From the NCBI GenBank assembly GCA_963750065.1, contig CAVVPK010000024.1, positions 1 to 64,000 of the forward strand: a stretch of 64,000 nucleotides of DNA, written 5' to 3'. The number at the start of each line of letters is the position of its first letter. Positions within the stretch are counted from its first letter, which is position 1. Shown piece after piece: positions 34,076-43,330 of the stretch. Made by a program: the position numbers and the translations under genes. The DNA comes from CAVSRC01 sp963750065 (GTDB lineage: Bacteria > Pseudomonadota > Alphaproteobacteria > Rhizobiales > Kaistiaceae). The notes below the pieces were generated by a model. The model ran no database searches and was not told the origin of the DNA. It saw only the letters and a program-made list of their open reading frames with translations.

Positions 34076-35059
34076 ATGCGTGCGATGGTTCTCGATGGTC
34101 CAGGCCAGCCCCTGCGGCTGGTCGACCGGCCGCGACCCGAGCCGGGTGCCGGTCAGGTCCTGGTCAAGGTTCTTGCCTGCGGCGTCTGCCGCACGGACCT
34201 GCATGTCGCCGACGGCGAATTGCCGCAGGCGCGCTATCCCATCGTGCCCGGTCACGAGATCGTCGGCCGGGTGGCCGCGCTTGGGCCCGGCGTCGGCGAT
34301 CTTGCCATGGGGACGCGCATCGGCGTGCCCTGGCTCGGCTGGACCTGCGGTCACTGCCACTACTGCCTGTCCGGCATGGAGAACCTCTGCGACACGGCGC
34401 ATTTCACCGGCTGCGACATCGACGGCGGCTACGCCGAATACGTCGTCGCCGACCGTCGCTATTGCTTCCACCTGCCGGAGAAGTACGGCGACGCCGAAGC
34501 CGCGCCGCTGCTCTGCGCCGGCCTCATCGGCCACCGCGCCCATCGCATGGCCGGCGACGGCAAGGCGATCGGGCTCTACGGCTTCGGTGCGGCCGCCCAC
34601 ATCATCGCGCAGGTCGCCATCCATCAGGGCAAGCGGGTCTATGCCTTCACCCGCCCCGGCGACAGGCAGGCGCAGGAATTCGCCCTGAACCTCGGCGCAG
34701 TGTGGGCCGGCGGCTCGGACGAGGTACCGCCGGAGGAGCTCGATTCGGCGATCCTCTTCGCGCCCGTCGGCGCGCTGGTCCCGACGGGCTTAAGAGCCGT
34801 GCGCAAGGGCGGCGTCGTCGTGGCTGCCGGCATCCACATGAGCGACATCCCGTCGTTTCCCTACGACATCATGTGGGGCGAGCGGGTGGTGCGCTCGGTC
34901 GCCAATCTGACCCGCGCCGACGGCGAGGAATTCATGGCGGTAGCGGCTGAAGCGCCGATCGAGATCAGCGTCGCGCCCTATCCGCTGGAAGAGGCGAATG
35001 CGGCGCTCTCCGCGCTGCGCGACGGGCGGCTGATCGGCGCGGCGGTTCTGGTCCCCTGA
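34076..35059 (+). CDS. Zinc-dependent alcohol dehydrogenase (AdhA-like, medium-chain)
   Basis: 327 residues of the medium-chain dehydrogenase family. Catalytic zinc ligands are Cys38 in CGVCRTDLH and the GHE of residues 59-61. The structural zinc lobe has four cysteines at 91, 94, 97 and 105 in CGHCHYCLSGMENLC. The NAD(P) fold follows with LYGFGAAAHI. The start ATG 34076 gives the standard MRAMVLDGPGQPL opening; the frame is open further upstream but not in a sensible way. Divergent from the MarR gene, so possibly under its control; it could interconvert an aromatic alcohol and aldehyde. Two SpoIIAA-like genes follow on the same strand. Confidence 0.93.
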   Translation: MRAMVLDGPGQPLRLVDRPRPEPGAGQVLVKVLACGVCRTDLHVADGELPQARYPIVPGHEIVGRVAALGPGVGDLAMGTRIGVPWLGWTCGHCHYCLSGMENLCDTAHFTGCDIDGGYAEYVVADRRYCFHLPEKYGDAEAAPLLCAGLIGHRAHRMAGDGKAIGLYGFGAAAHIIAQVAIHQGKRVYAFTRPGDRQAQEFALNLGAVWAGGSDEVPPEELDSAILFAPVGALVPTGLRAVRKGGVVVAAGIHMSDIPSFPYDIMWGERVVRSVANLTRADGEEFMAVAAEAPIEISVAPYPLEEANAALSALRDGRLIGAAVLVP

Positions 35060-35079
35060 TCCGAAGCGAGGAGGCTGAC

Positions 35080-35442
35080 ATGTTACGACCGATCTTCGAT
35101 CTGCCGCCGGGCGTCATCGGCTATTCGGCCATCGGCAAGATCACCGCCGACGATTACGGCAAGGTGTTGATCCCTGAGATGGAGGCCAAGATCGCCGAAG
35201 GTGGCAAGCTGCGCTTCCTCTATCTGCTCGGACCCGAATTCGAAGGATTCGAAGTCGGCGCCATGGTTGACGATGCGACCTTCGGCTTCCGTCACTTCTT
35301 CGATTTCGAGAAGATCGCCTTCGTTTCCGACCATTCCGCCTATCGCCAGATGGTCGAGGGCTTCGGCCTGATGATGCCGGCCGAAGTGCGCGGTTTCGCC
35401 GTGGCGGAAATGGATAAGGCGAAAGCGTGGCTGGCGGCATAG
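35080..35442 (+). CDS. SpoIIAA-like (STAS/SEC14-type) protein, copy 1
   Basis: 120 residues. The pattern GVIGYSAIGKITADDYGKVL, then a helix, then LRFLYLLGPEFEGFEVGAM and a second helix-strand unit (IAFVSDHSAYRQMVEGF) is that of the SpoIIAA-like STAS/SEC14 family (small lipid-binding or regulatory domain proteins). It begins 20 bp after the alcohol dehydrogenase with GAGGAGG upstream, so co-transcription is likely. A diverged paralogue follows 100 bp downstream. No specific function known to me. Confidence 0.82.
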   Translation: MLRPIFDLPPGVIGYSAIGKITADDYGKVLIPEMEAKIAEGGKLRFLYLLGPEFEGFEVGAMVDDATFGFRHFFDFEKIAFVSDHSAYRQMVEGFGLMMPAEVRGFAVAEMDKAKAWLAA

Positions 35443-35542
35443 TGCGTTAACTTCTCGGCCACAAAATCATCATCGCGCGGCCAACAATCCATCGCATGCC
35501 TCCTCTATCGAAGGGCCAGGGCCACGGTTCGAGGAAGCGAAG

Positions 35543-35911
35543 ATGTTCACACGAATCGAAGACCTCCCGGCGGGTGTCGTCGGCGTGGTGGCAAGCGGCA
35601 AGGTCACGGCGGACGACCGGCTGCGGATATTGGAGCCGTCCATCGCCGGCGCGGTCGAGACGGCCGGACGCGCGCGTCTGCTTTACGTCGCTGCTTCCGA
35701 CTTCGCCGGCTACGACCGCGGCGGTCTCTACGATGACGCGGTTTTCGGCACGCGCCACTTCAACCATTTCGACAGGATAGCCTTCGTCGTCAATGACGGG
35801 CCCTATCAGCGCGCGGTGCTGGCCATGAACGGCCTGATGCCGGCGCGCCTGCGGGTCTTTCACCCCAGCCAGATCGCTCAGGCACGGGAATGGCTGAAGG
35901 CGGGCGGTTAG
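35543..35911 (+). CDS. SpoIIAA-like (STAS/SEC14-type) protein, copy 2
   Basis: 122 residues, co-linear with the preceding gene: GVVGVVASGKVTADDRLRIL, then RLLYVAASDFAGYDRGGLYD, FNHFDRIAFVVND and an analogous C-terminal helix (SQIAQAREWLKAG). The two share fold signatures but are well diverged in sequence, so the duplication is old. The stop codon lies inside the first bases of the adjoining inverted-repeat element, meaning that element may have replaced the original 3' end. Confidence 0.8.
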   Translation: MFTRIEDLPAGVVGVVASGKVTADDRLRILEPSIAGAVETAGRARLLYVAASDFAGYDRGGLYDDAVFGTRHFNHFDRIAFVVNDGPYQRAVLAMNGLMPARLRVFHPSQIAQAREWLKAGG

Positions 35912-36186
35912 AGCCTTTTTCGACCAGAAAGAGCCATTCCGACGGAGCTTGTTTTGCGACAGGATCAAGCCGACGGGCGACGGGCGTACCCGGGGTACGG
36001 CCGAGACCGACGGCGCCGATAATGGCGCAAAAGCGCCGGTCCCTTCGGGTTCCTTAACCGCCGGGCGCTCAGGGCGCCGATCCCGGCTCGACCGATGCCC
36101 GGCATCGCCCGTCGCCGGCCTCGACGCCGGATCGCTCCGCCGGTCGAGAAACGGAATCGGCTCTATCTGATCGAAAACGGGTTTAG
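35908..36186. repeat. MITE-like inverted-repeat element (about 279 bp)
   Basis: Ends are imperfect terminal inverted repeats of about 34 bp. The left end contains TTTTCGACCAGAAAGAGCC (within 35908-35941); the right end at 36152-36186 reads, in complement, TTTTCGATCAGATAGAGCC, with about 28 of 34 positions matching. Between them is a GC-rich core with further short palindromes (GTACCCGGGGTAC near 35,990). No protein is encoded. It looks like an interspersed non-autonomous repeat of the kind found between genes in Hyphomicrobiales genomes. Confidence 0.65.
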
Positions 36187-36206
36187 GCCCGCCGCCGCAG
36201 CCGCCG

Positions 36207-37616
36207 TCAGCTCGCCGCCTTCAGGGCGGCGTCCTGCGGCTTCGCCTCGAGCGCTTCGAGAAAACCACCGGCCCAGGTCGACACGTCGTTCTTCATCAAC
36301 CGGTCGAACATGTCGCGCCAGCGCGCAACGCGGTCCTCGCGCGGCATGGAGATGGCGCGGGCAATCGCATTGCCCGTGCTGTCGAGATCGTACGGGTTGA
36401 CGATGAGCGCGCCGGTGAGCTCCGCGGCGGCGCCGGCGAAGCGCGACAGCACCAGCACGCCGGGGTCGTCGCCGTCCTGTGCGGCGACGAATTCTTTGGC
36501 GACCAGATTCATGCCGTCGCGCAGCGGCGTCACCAGCCCGACGTCGCTCATACGGTAGAGACCGGCCAGCGTCGCCCGCTTGATCGTACGGTTGATATAG
36601 CGGATCGGTGTCCAGTCGAGATGGCCGAAGGCGCCGTTGATGCGCCCGGCGGTGCCGGCGACCTCGGCCTGCATCGTGGCATATTCGGGAACGTCCGAGC
36701 GCGATTTCGGCGTGATCTGCAGATAGGTCACCTTGTTGTGGTAGGCCGGATTGTTCTGCAGGAAGCGCTCATAGGCGAGCATGCGGTGGTCGATGCCCTT
36801 GGAGTAGTCGAGGCGGTCGACGCCGATGACAAGGTGGCGGTCCTCGAGACTGGCGACCATCCGCTTGACCAGCGCATTGCTGCGCGCGGTGCGCGCCACC
36901 TCGGCAAACTCCTTGGTCTCGATGCCGATCGGAAACCCGCCGATGGAGAACGCGCGCGGTCCGGCCTGGAAGCGGCCGGGCGCGATCTCCTTCGCTAGTC
37001 CCTCGCGCTTGAGGCAGAGGGCGAAGTTTTCGGCGTCCCATTCGGTCTGGAAGCCGATCAGGTCATAGGCGGTGAAGGCTTCCAGCAGCCGGTAATGGGC
37101 GGGCATCGCGTACCACACGTCGGGCGGCGGCCACGGGATGTGCAGGAAGAAGCCGATGCGGTTCTTGATACCGCGGGCTCGCAATTCGGCGGCAAGCGGA
37201 ATCAGGTGATAATCCTGCACCCAGATCGTGTCGTCGGGCTCGAGTCGCTCGGCCAGGACCTTGGCGAAGAAGGCGTTGACGCGCATGTAGCCCGACAGGT
37301 CCTGGCGATCGAAATCGGCAAGGTCGAGCCGGTAATGAAGCAGCGGCCACAGCGCCCGATTGGCGAAGCCGTTGTAATACTCGTCGAGGTCGCGCTGCGT
37401 CAGGTCGACGAGGGCAAACAGCATATTGCCCTCTTCGCGGAAGTGAATCTTGACCCTGTCGGGCTCGTCGTCTTCGGCCGTCTTTCCGGACCAGCCGAGC
37501 CACAGACCACCACGCTCACGCAGCACCGCCTTCAGCGCCACGGCAAGCCCGCCCGCTTCCGCCCCGGAACCGCCGGGCGGCGGCACACGGTTGGAGATTA
37601 CGACCAGGCGGCTCAT
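36207..37616 (-). CDS. otsA: Alpha,alpha-trehalose-phosphate synthase (UDP-forming)
   Basis: 469 residues of a GT20 enzyme. Seen in order: the donor loop SNRVPPPGGSGAEAGGLA, then LWPLLHYRLDL, IWVQDYHLIPLAAELR, GFFLHIPWPPP, VIGVDRLDYSKGIDHR and LVTPLRDGMNLVAKEFVAAQ with EFAGAAAEL-type end motif (LSRFAGAAAELTGALIVNP). It makes trehalose-6-phosphate from UDP-glucose and glucose-6-phosphate. ATG 37616 gives the correct MSRLVVISNRV opening; the frame is open further upstream without meaning. The phosphatase gene otsB lies just upstream on the same strand, 178 bp away. Confidence 0.96.
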   Translation of the reverse strand: MSRLVVISNRVPPPGGSGAEAGGLAVALKAVLRERGGLWLGWSGKTAEDDEPDRVKIHFREEGNMLFALVDLTQRDLDEYYNGFANRALWPLLHYRLDLADFDRQDLSGYMRVNAFFAKVLAERLEPDDTIWVQDYHLIPLAAELRARGIKNRIGFFLHIPWPPPDVWYAMPAHYRLLEAFTAYDLIGFQTEWDAENFALCLKREGLAKEIAPGRFQAGPRAFSIGGFPIGIETKEFAEVARTARSNALVKRMVASLEDRHLVIGVDRLDYSKGIDHRMLAYERFLQNNPAYHNKVTYLQITPKSRSDVPEYATMQAEVAGTAGRINGAFGHLDWTPIRYINRTIKRATLAGLYRMSDVGLVTPLRDGMNLVAKEFVAAQDGDDPGVLVLSRFAGAAAELTGALIVNPYDLDSTGNAIARAISMPREDRVARWRDMFDRLMKNDVSTWAGGFLEALEAKPQDAALKAAS

Positions 37617-37794
37617 GTGATTACCGCGGTTCGACTGGAAATGGCTGAACCTCCCCGTTCTTGTTGCGACGCAGGACGCGCTCATCAACGTCTGAAGGCG
37701 CTTTTAGTTCGCTCTGCGGGCCCCTTCTGAACCTGCAAGGCACACTGCGTCACAAAAGTGTCGCGCACCAAACGCAAAACGCTGAATGTCCCTT

Positions 37795-38538
37795 CTATTT
37801 GGGGGCTTCAGCCAGATTTGACAACCATGCACGGACCGCCTGCGGCGCATCGAAGCGGGCTTCTGCAGCCGTTTGCCGGTCGTCGGTGCCGACGCGGATC
37901 GCCACGCCGCCCCTGTCCACCGCCACCTGGAACATGTGCTCGTCGGTGAGATCGTCGCCGACGGCGAGCGGCCGCCGCCCGGCAAACGGCGGCGCCTCCA
38001 TGAAACGCGCCAGCGCACCTCCCTTATCGATTCCGGCAGGCCGCACCTCGAGCATCATCTTGCCCGGCTGCAGGGCCAGGCCGGGAACGCCGGATATGAT
38101 CGCACCCATCGCTGCCGCGACCGTGGGCTCAAGCTCCGGACGGGCGCGATAGTGGACGGTGATCGAGACGCTCTTCTGCTCGATGAGAAGTTCGGGATGG
38201 CGCGCGGCAAATGCGGCAATCTCACCGCGCACCTTTTCCACCTCCGGCGCGGCGCGCATTACCTGACGGCCGTCGGGAAGCCGTATCTCGGCGCCGTGTA
38301 TGCCGGCGGCCGGCAGTCGTGCCGGCGCGAAGAAACGGTCGAGCGATTCGATCGGGCGGCCCGAAACCAGCGCCAGGGCACCGCCGGCGCTGGCCGACAG
38401 GCGCATCAGCAGGCCGGGCAGCTCCGGCGGGATCACCACCGCTTCCGGCGTCACGGCAATGTCGATCAGCGTGCCGTCGACGTCGAGGAAGAAGGCCCAG
38501 CCATCGGCGGAGACGGGAAGGTCACTGTTGGAAGTCAT
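37795..38538 (-). CDS. otsB: Trehalose-6-phosphate phosphatase
   Basis: 247 residues of the HAD superfamily. The nucleophile motif FFLDVDGTL sits at residues 16-24, VSGRP supplies the motif II Ser region, and AVGDDLTDEHMF is the acidic motif IV. The cap inserts MRLSASAGGALAL and GLALQPGKMMLEVRPAG are as in OtsB. It removes phosphate from trehalose-6-phosphate, completing the OtsA pathway in osmotic and desiccation protection. The gene precedes otsA in the same direction. Confidence 0.95.
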   Translation of the reverse strand: MTSNSDLPVSADGWAFFLDVDGTLIDIAVTPEAVVIPPELPGLLMRLSASAGGALALVSGRPIESLDRFFAPARLPAAGIHGAEIRLPDGRQVMRAAPEVEKVRGEIAAFAARHPELLIEQKSVSITVHYRARPELEPTVAAAMGAIISGVPGLALQPGKMMLEVRPAGIDKGGALARFMEAPPFAGRRPLAVGDDLTDEHMFQVAVDRGGVAIRVGTDDRQTAAEARFDAPQAVRAWLSNLAEAPK

Positions 38539-38884
38539 GCCGCGATTAGAACCCGGGGGCGCGCAGAGCGGAACCCCGGCGTGGCGTTTTCTTCGCAGGC
38601 GATAAAAAGCAATGGCCGCTTAACCATCGCCGCAGATGGCGCCAATTCGTGCAGGCGTCGGCGGTTTATGCAGGGCGCCGCCGGGCCCTGTCGTTTCTGA
38701 CGAGAGCGGCGCCGGCTTAACCCTTCTCTATGCGTACCGTTTCGGCATTGTCGCACGATCTGCTCACGCCGGCGGCAGGCAATGGCGGCATGGTGCCGTC
38801 ACCGTCACACCGCCTCAGCCTGGAACGCTTCAAGCGCTCATTCGCTCTTAACGCCCCTCACCGTACGACCGATCCATACCAAAG
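38539..38884. other. Gene-free region between otsB and the PAS-GGDEF-EAL gene
   Basis: About 345 bp separating two divergent genes; expected to hold promoters for both. Short frames on both strands are not protein-like. I see no clear promoter motif or repeat. Confidence 0.4.
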
Positions 38885-38911
38885 GTGGACGTGCATTCTC
38901 GGGGCAATCCA

Positions 38912-40995
38912 ATGAATTTCAGCAATGACGAGACCGGTCGGTCGAACGACGGCTCCATACCGGACGCGCAGGCGGCAGAGCGGCGCCTGCGCGAGGCGAT
39001 CGACATCCTGCCGGAAGGCATCGTCTTCCTCGACCCGCAAGGGCGCTACATCCTGTGGAATCAGCAATACGCCGATATCTACAAGCGCAGCGCCGACCTG
39101 TTTGAAGTCGGCATCAAGCTGGAGGACACGCTGCGCATCGGCGTGGCGCGCGGCGACTATCCGGAATCCCACGGCCGCGAGGAGGCGTGGATCGCCGAGC
39201 GACTGACGAGGATGTTCAATCCTGGCCCGCCGCACGAACAGGTTCTGTCGGACGGCCGCGTGGTGCTGATCGAGGAGCGCAAGACCAGCGACGGCGGCAT
39301 CATCGGCCTGCGCGTCGACATCACCGAGATGAAGCAGCGCGAGGCGTCGTTCCGCCTGCTGTTCGACGAGAACCCATTGCCAATGTTCGTCTGCGCCGTC
39401 GACGGCGAGCGCATCCTGGCGGCAAACGACGCCGCGGTCGCCCATTACGGCTACGACCGCGCCACGCTCACCGCCGGAACCCTCAGCCGATATCCACGAC
39501 CCGTCCGAATCCTGCGAGATCACCGACATCGCCGACGCACCGGAGGACTGGCAGGCCGGCCGTACCTGGCGGCATCGCAAGGCCGACGGCAGCCTCATCG
39601 ACGTGGCGGTCTTCGCCCGCCGGCTGGCCTATGAGCGCGTGCCGGCCGTGCTGATGGCGGCAGTCGACATCACCGAGCGCAAGCGCGCCGAGGCGCGCAT
39701 CACCTTCATGGCGCATCACGACGCGCTGACCGAACTGCCCAACCGGCTGCTGCTGCACGAGCGCATGGGCGAGATGCTGTCGCGGTTGAAGCGCAACGGC
39801 ACGGGTCTGGCGGTCCACTGCATCGACATCGACAACTTCAAGACGGTCAACGACACGCTCGGGCACCCGGTCGGCGACCTGCTGCTGCAGGCGGTCGCCG
39901 GTCGGCTGCGCGATGCGCTCCGCCACGAAGATCTCGTGGCGCGGCTCGGCGGCGACGAGTTCGCCATTCTGCAGACCGACATCACGCAGTCGTCGGAGGT
40001 CGCCAAGCCTCGCCGCCCGCCTTCTGGCCGTGCTCGGCGAGCCTTTCGATCTCGACGGAAACCTGGTCACCGCCGGCGCCAGCATCGGCATCGCCATCGC
40101 TCCCGGCGACGGCGTTGAGGCCGACCAGCTGTTGAAGAGTGCCGACATGGCGCTCTACCGCGCAAAGGGCGACGGCAAGGGCACGTTCCGCTTTTTCGAG
40201 GCGGAGATGGATGCCCGCGCGCGCGAGCACCGCCAGTTGGAACTGGACCTGCGCGCCGCGCTGCAAGCCGGCGACCTTCAGGTGCACTACCAGCCGCTCA
40301 TCCAGCTCGCCAGCGGCGCGATCATCGGCTGCGAGGCGCTGGCGCGCTGGCGCCACCCGGAGCGCGGCATGGTCTCGCCGGCGGAGTTCGTCGCCGTCGC
40401 CGAGGAGACCGGCCTCATCAACCAGCTCGGCGCTTTCGTGCTCAAGCAGGCCTGCGCCGATGCCGCACTGTGGCCGGAACCGATCAAGGTGGCGGTCAAT
40501 CTGTCGCCGCTCCAGTTCCGCGGTGGCAACCTGCTCGGCGTCGTCTCGGAAGCGCTGGCAGCTTCTGGCCTGGCCCCGGACCGGCTGGAACTGGAGATCA
40601 CCGAGACGCTGCTGCTCGACAAGTCGGGCCTGGTGCTGGCGACGCTGCACGCGCTACGCGCGCTCGGCATCCACATCTCCATGGACGATTTCGGCACCGG
40701 CTATTCGTCGCTGAGCTACCTGCGCTCCTTCCCCTTCGACAAGATCAAGATCGACCGTTCCTTCGTCCACGACATGGGCGAGAGCGCCGATTCGCAGGCG
40801 ATCGTCAGGGCGATCATCGGGCTCGGCGCCGCGCTTGGCATCACCATCACGGCCGAGGGCATCGAGAACGTCAGCGATCTGGAACGGCTCAGGGACGAAG
40901 GCTGCGACGAAGGCCAGGGCTACCTGTTTTCCAAGGCCCGCCCGAACGCGGAGATCATGGCGAGCCTCATGCGGGAGGAGCGGGAGGTGGCGTAG
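38912..40995 (+). pseudogene. PAS-PAS-GGDEF-EAL cyclic-di-GMP protein (two apparent frameshifts)
   Basis: Joined reading gives about 690 residues: PAS 1 from AIDILPEGIVFLDPQGRYI, PAS 2 from FRLLFDENPLPMFVCAVDGE, a cyclase with intact ARLGGDEFAIL and the RHED inhibitory-site motif five residues before it, and a phosphodiesterase domain with intact GCEALARW, ELEITETLLL and SMDDFGTGYSSLSYL. Frame must change near 39,485 (to read ADIHDPSESCEITDI) and near 40,006 (AA run, to read SLAARLLAVLGEPF). All catalytic residues for both diguanylate synthesis and breakdown are present, so if the indels are assembly errors the protein is bifunctional. Soluble, no membrane helix. A GTG at 38885 is an alternative start. 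Confidence 0.85.
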
Positions 40996-41082
40996 CGGTG
41001 ATCGCTCAACGAGCGATCGCAACGCGGCGTCGCGCATTTATGACACCCGCCCGGAAAGGATGGTTGGCACAAACTCACCGCC

Positions 41083-42006
41083 TCATGGGCCGTCGTCACG
41101 ATTGCCCGTGGATCTCAATCCTCGCTGACGCACTATCTGTTCTATGTATCCGGCCTTTGGTCTCGTTCCCATAGTTTGCTGGATGAAACGTAGGGCGTCG
41201 TCGTTATATCCGACGACAAGCTCTTCGGCTTGGCCAACAACCATCGCGTTTGTTGCGTCCACCAGTTGGCCGTGAGTGAATCGGCTAAACATAGCGAGCG
41301 CATCGCTGCTTGCAGATGCCACGAACAACCGACGGGGCCCGATTGGCAAAGTTATGTATCCACGGCGATCAACAAGCGGATAGGGGGATCGGATCACCGG
41401 GCGATCTGACGTCAGGAATAGGCGACTCGCATCAGTCTGAATGGTGGTCCATTGCATGCGTGCAAGATGCGCAATAATCGGTCCATGGGACATCATGCGG
41501 CGCCCGACTCCCAAAGCCAGTGCATCCACATCAGCCTGATTCATCTGATCTAGGTAGGCTTCGACAGTTGCCGGATCACTAGACGCTCGCTGGGTTTGGT
41601 ATGCCTCCCGAAGTTCAGGTATCGCCCAATTCACTTCCGCAAACAGCTTCAGCTGTTGAATATCCGATGGGGTTCGGATCATCAGGGTTAGAATGAATTG
41701 TGACCACGCCCCTCTGTGCGTTGGCGCAACGTCATGGACTCCATTCTCGATCACGGCCAGGGCGTTCGCTGCTCTTGTATCGAGCGAGCTCATGAAATCG
41801 CGTTCCATAGCCACAGCTTCTTCGAGCGGCTTTCCGTGCACCGAATACAGATGGTTTTGAAAACCGGCCGAGGTGGGCGCAACCCGCTTTGGCTTCACCA
41901 TGCCCTTGTACGGTCGGGTGAACCTGGAAACCAAGTTGTCCGATCCCTGCCAGCGCTTCAGGTAGAACTCAGGTAGGTAGTGGTGTCTTACTTGCTGGTT
42001 CACCAT
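41083..42006 (-). CDS. DUF4238 domain-containing protein
   Basis: About 307 residues from ATG 42006 (MVNQQVRHHYLPEFYLKRW), which contains the HHYLPxFYLKxW opening typical of DUF4238. Further family-like patches are MERDFMSSLDTRAANALAVI and the ending region LFLTSDRPVIRSPYP. An earlier ATG at 42072 adds 22 poorly matching residues. Function is unknown; family members are often found near mobile elements, and here an IS110-type transposase gene starts 220 bp away, divergently. Composition is less GC-rich than in neighbouring chromosomal genes, suggesting transfer. Confidence 0.8.
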   Translation of the reverse strand: MVNQQVRHHYLPEFYLKRWQGSDNLVSRFTRPYKGMVKPKRVAPTSAGFQNHLYSVHGKPLEEAVAMERDFMSSLDTRAANALAVIENGVHDVAPTHRGAWSQFILTLMIRTPSDIQQLKLFAEVNWAIPELREAYQTQRASSDPATVEAYLDQMNQADVDALALGVGRRMMSHGPIIAHLARMQWTTIQTDASRLFLTSDRPVIRSPYPLVDRRGYITLPIGPRRLFVASASSDALAMFSRFTHGQLVDATNAMVVGQAEELVVGYNDDALRFIQQTMGTRPKAGYIEQIVRQRGLRSTGNRDDGP

Positions 42007-42230
42007 GGCTTGAACTACTTCCCGCAAGGCAAAATGGCGTGATGCCCCCTTGTAACTCATTGGTGCCGTCATCGGCTAAGGTTGCCGGTGCGGTGGCGGG
42101 CGGGAGACCGAATACCCCGAGGGAGATCGAGCCCGTGGGTGAGCGCGGGTCTCCGTCCGCCGTTCCATCGAAGAACCCGAACAGTCGCCTGGGCCGCAAG
42201 CGGAGCCCGATTAGGCAAGGATGGGTGCAG

Positions 42231-43157
42231 ATGGACGCCAGCGTTGTCGGTATCGATGTGTCGAAGGACCGGCTGGACGTGCATGTCGAGCCGAGTGGAG
42301 AAGCTTTTGCGGTCGCGCGCGATGCGGCCGGTCTGGAGGCGCTGGTCGAGCGGCTGAAGCCGCTGTCGGTGATGACGGTGGCAGTGGAGGCGACCGGCGG
42401 CTTCGAGACGGTGGTGGCGGCCAGCCTGTGCGCTGCCGGCCTGCCGGTGGTTGTGGTCAATCCGGCCCAGGTCAGGGCCTTTGCCCAGGCCGTCGGCAAG
42501 CGCGCCAAGACCGATCCGATCGACGCCGCGGTGATTGCCCGCTTCGTGGCGGCGACCAAGCCCGAGGTCCGTCCGCTGCCCGATGCCGGACCCAGGCCCT
42601 CGCCGACCTGGTCACCCGCCGGCGCCAGATCATCGCCATGATCGTCGCCGAGCGGCAGCGCGAGAAGCGGGCAGCGACGCGGACGAAGAAGAGCATCGCC
42701 CGCCTGCTCAAGGCCTTGCAGAAGGAGCTGACCGAGATCGAGGCGGACATCGACGATAGCGTGCGCGGCTCGCCGGTGTGGCGCGAGAAGGAGGATCTGC
42801 TCGTCTCCGTGCCCGGCATCGGACCAACCATCGCCAGGACGCTTCTCGCCGACCTGCCCGAGCTCGGCACCCTCGACCGCCGCCAGATCGCCGCCCTCGT
42901 CGGCCTGGCCCCCTTCACCCGCCAGTCCGGCCAATGGCGCGGCCGCAGCTTCATCGGCGGCGGCCGCGCTAGCGTCCGCTCCGCCTTTTCATGGGCGCGA
43001 TGGTCGCCGCCGCCGCAATCCGATCCTGCAAGCTTTCGATGAGCGCCTGGTGGCCGCCGGAAAGCCCAAACTCGTCGCCATCATCGCCGTCGCCAGAAAG
43101 CTCCTCACCATCCTCAATGCCATCCTCAGAGATCGACGACCATGGCAAACCGCTTGA
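42231..43157 (+). pseudogene. IS110 family transposase, interrupted by frameshifts
   Basis: The joined reading is an IS110-type DEDD transposase: VVGIDVSKDRLDVHVEPSGE at the N-terminus (first catalytic Asp), later AKTDPIDAAVIARF, then after a surplus base near 42,588 LADLVTRRRQIIAMIVAERQ, and the Transposase_20 part LLVSVPGIGPTIARTLLADL and SFIGGGRASVRSALFMGA. Two more indels (about 42,985 and 43,016) are needed to read NPILQAFDERLVAAGKPKLV and the end at 43157. About 310 residues in total. IS110 elements lack terminal inverted repeats, so the exact ends are not visible; the non-coding leader probably begins near 42,060. Confidence 0.88.
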
Positions 43158-43173
43158 CAAACAAGACAGTCGC

Positions 43174-43302
43174 TCACTCCTCGATCTTCAGCGCGGCGGT
43201 GAAGGCTTTCCTCGCGATATCCGCAAAGTTTTTCAACGGCGCGTAAGGCGGCTGATCTAGCATCCGCACCACGTCGCTTTCTTGAATTCCAACATCAGCC
43301 AT
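43174..43302 (-). CDS. Small ORF (42 aa) whose end resembles the LepA C-terminus
   Basis: ATG 43302 has GGAGG upstream. The protein opens MADVGIQESDVVRMLDQ and ends RKAFTAALKIEE, strikingly like the LepA ending QEAFIAALKMED of the gene 0.6 kb away; the DNA matches 27 of 29 bases over 43178-43206. Only 28 bp separates it from the divergent secreted-protein gene, so an independent promoter is doubtful. It may be a fragment left by duplication of the lepA 3' end. Confidence 0.35.
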   Translation of the reverse strand: MADVGIQESDVVRMLDQPPYAPLKNFADIARKAFTAALKIEE

Positions 43303-43330
43303 CACTTCGCCTCCAGGGGGAGAAGCTCAC

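Noticed and set aside
39913..40995. EAL domain as an independent gene
   Set aside because: Its apparent start lies inside the GGDEF domain in another frame; one base change joins it to the PAS-GGDEF part, so it is one gene.
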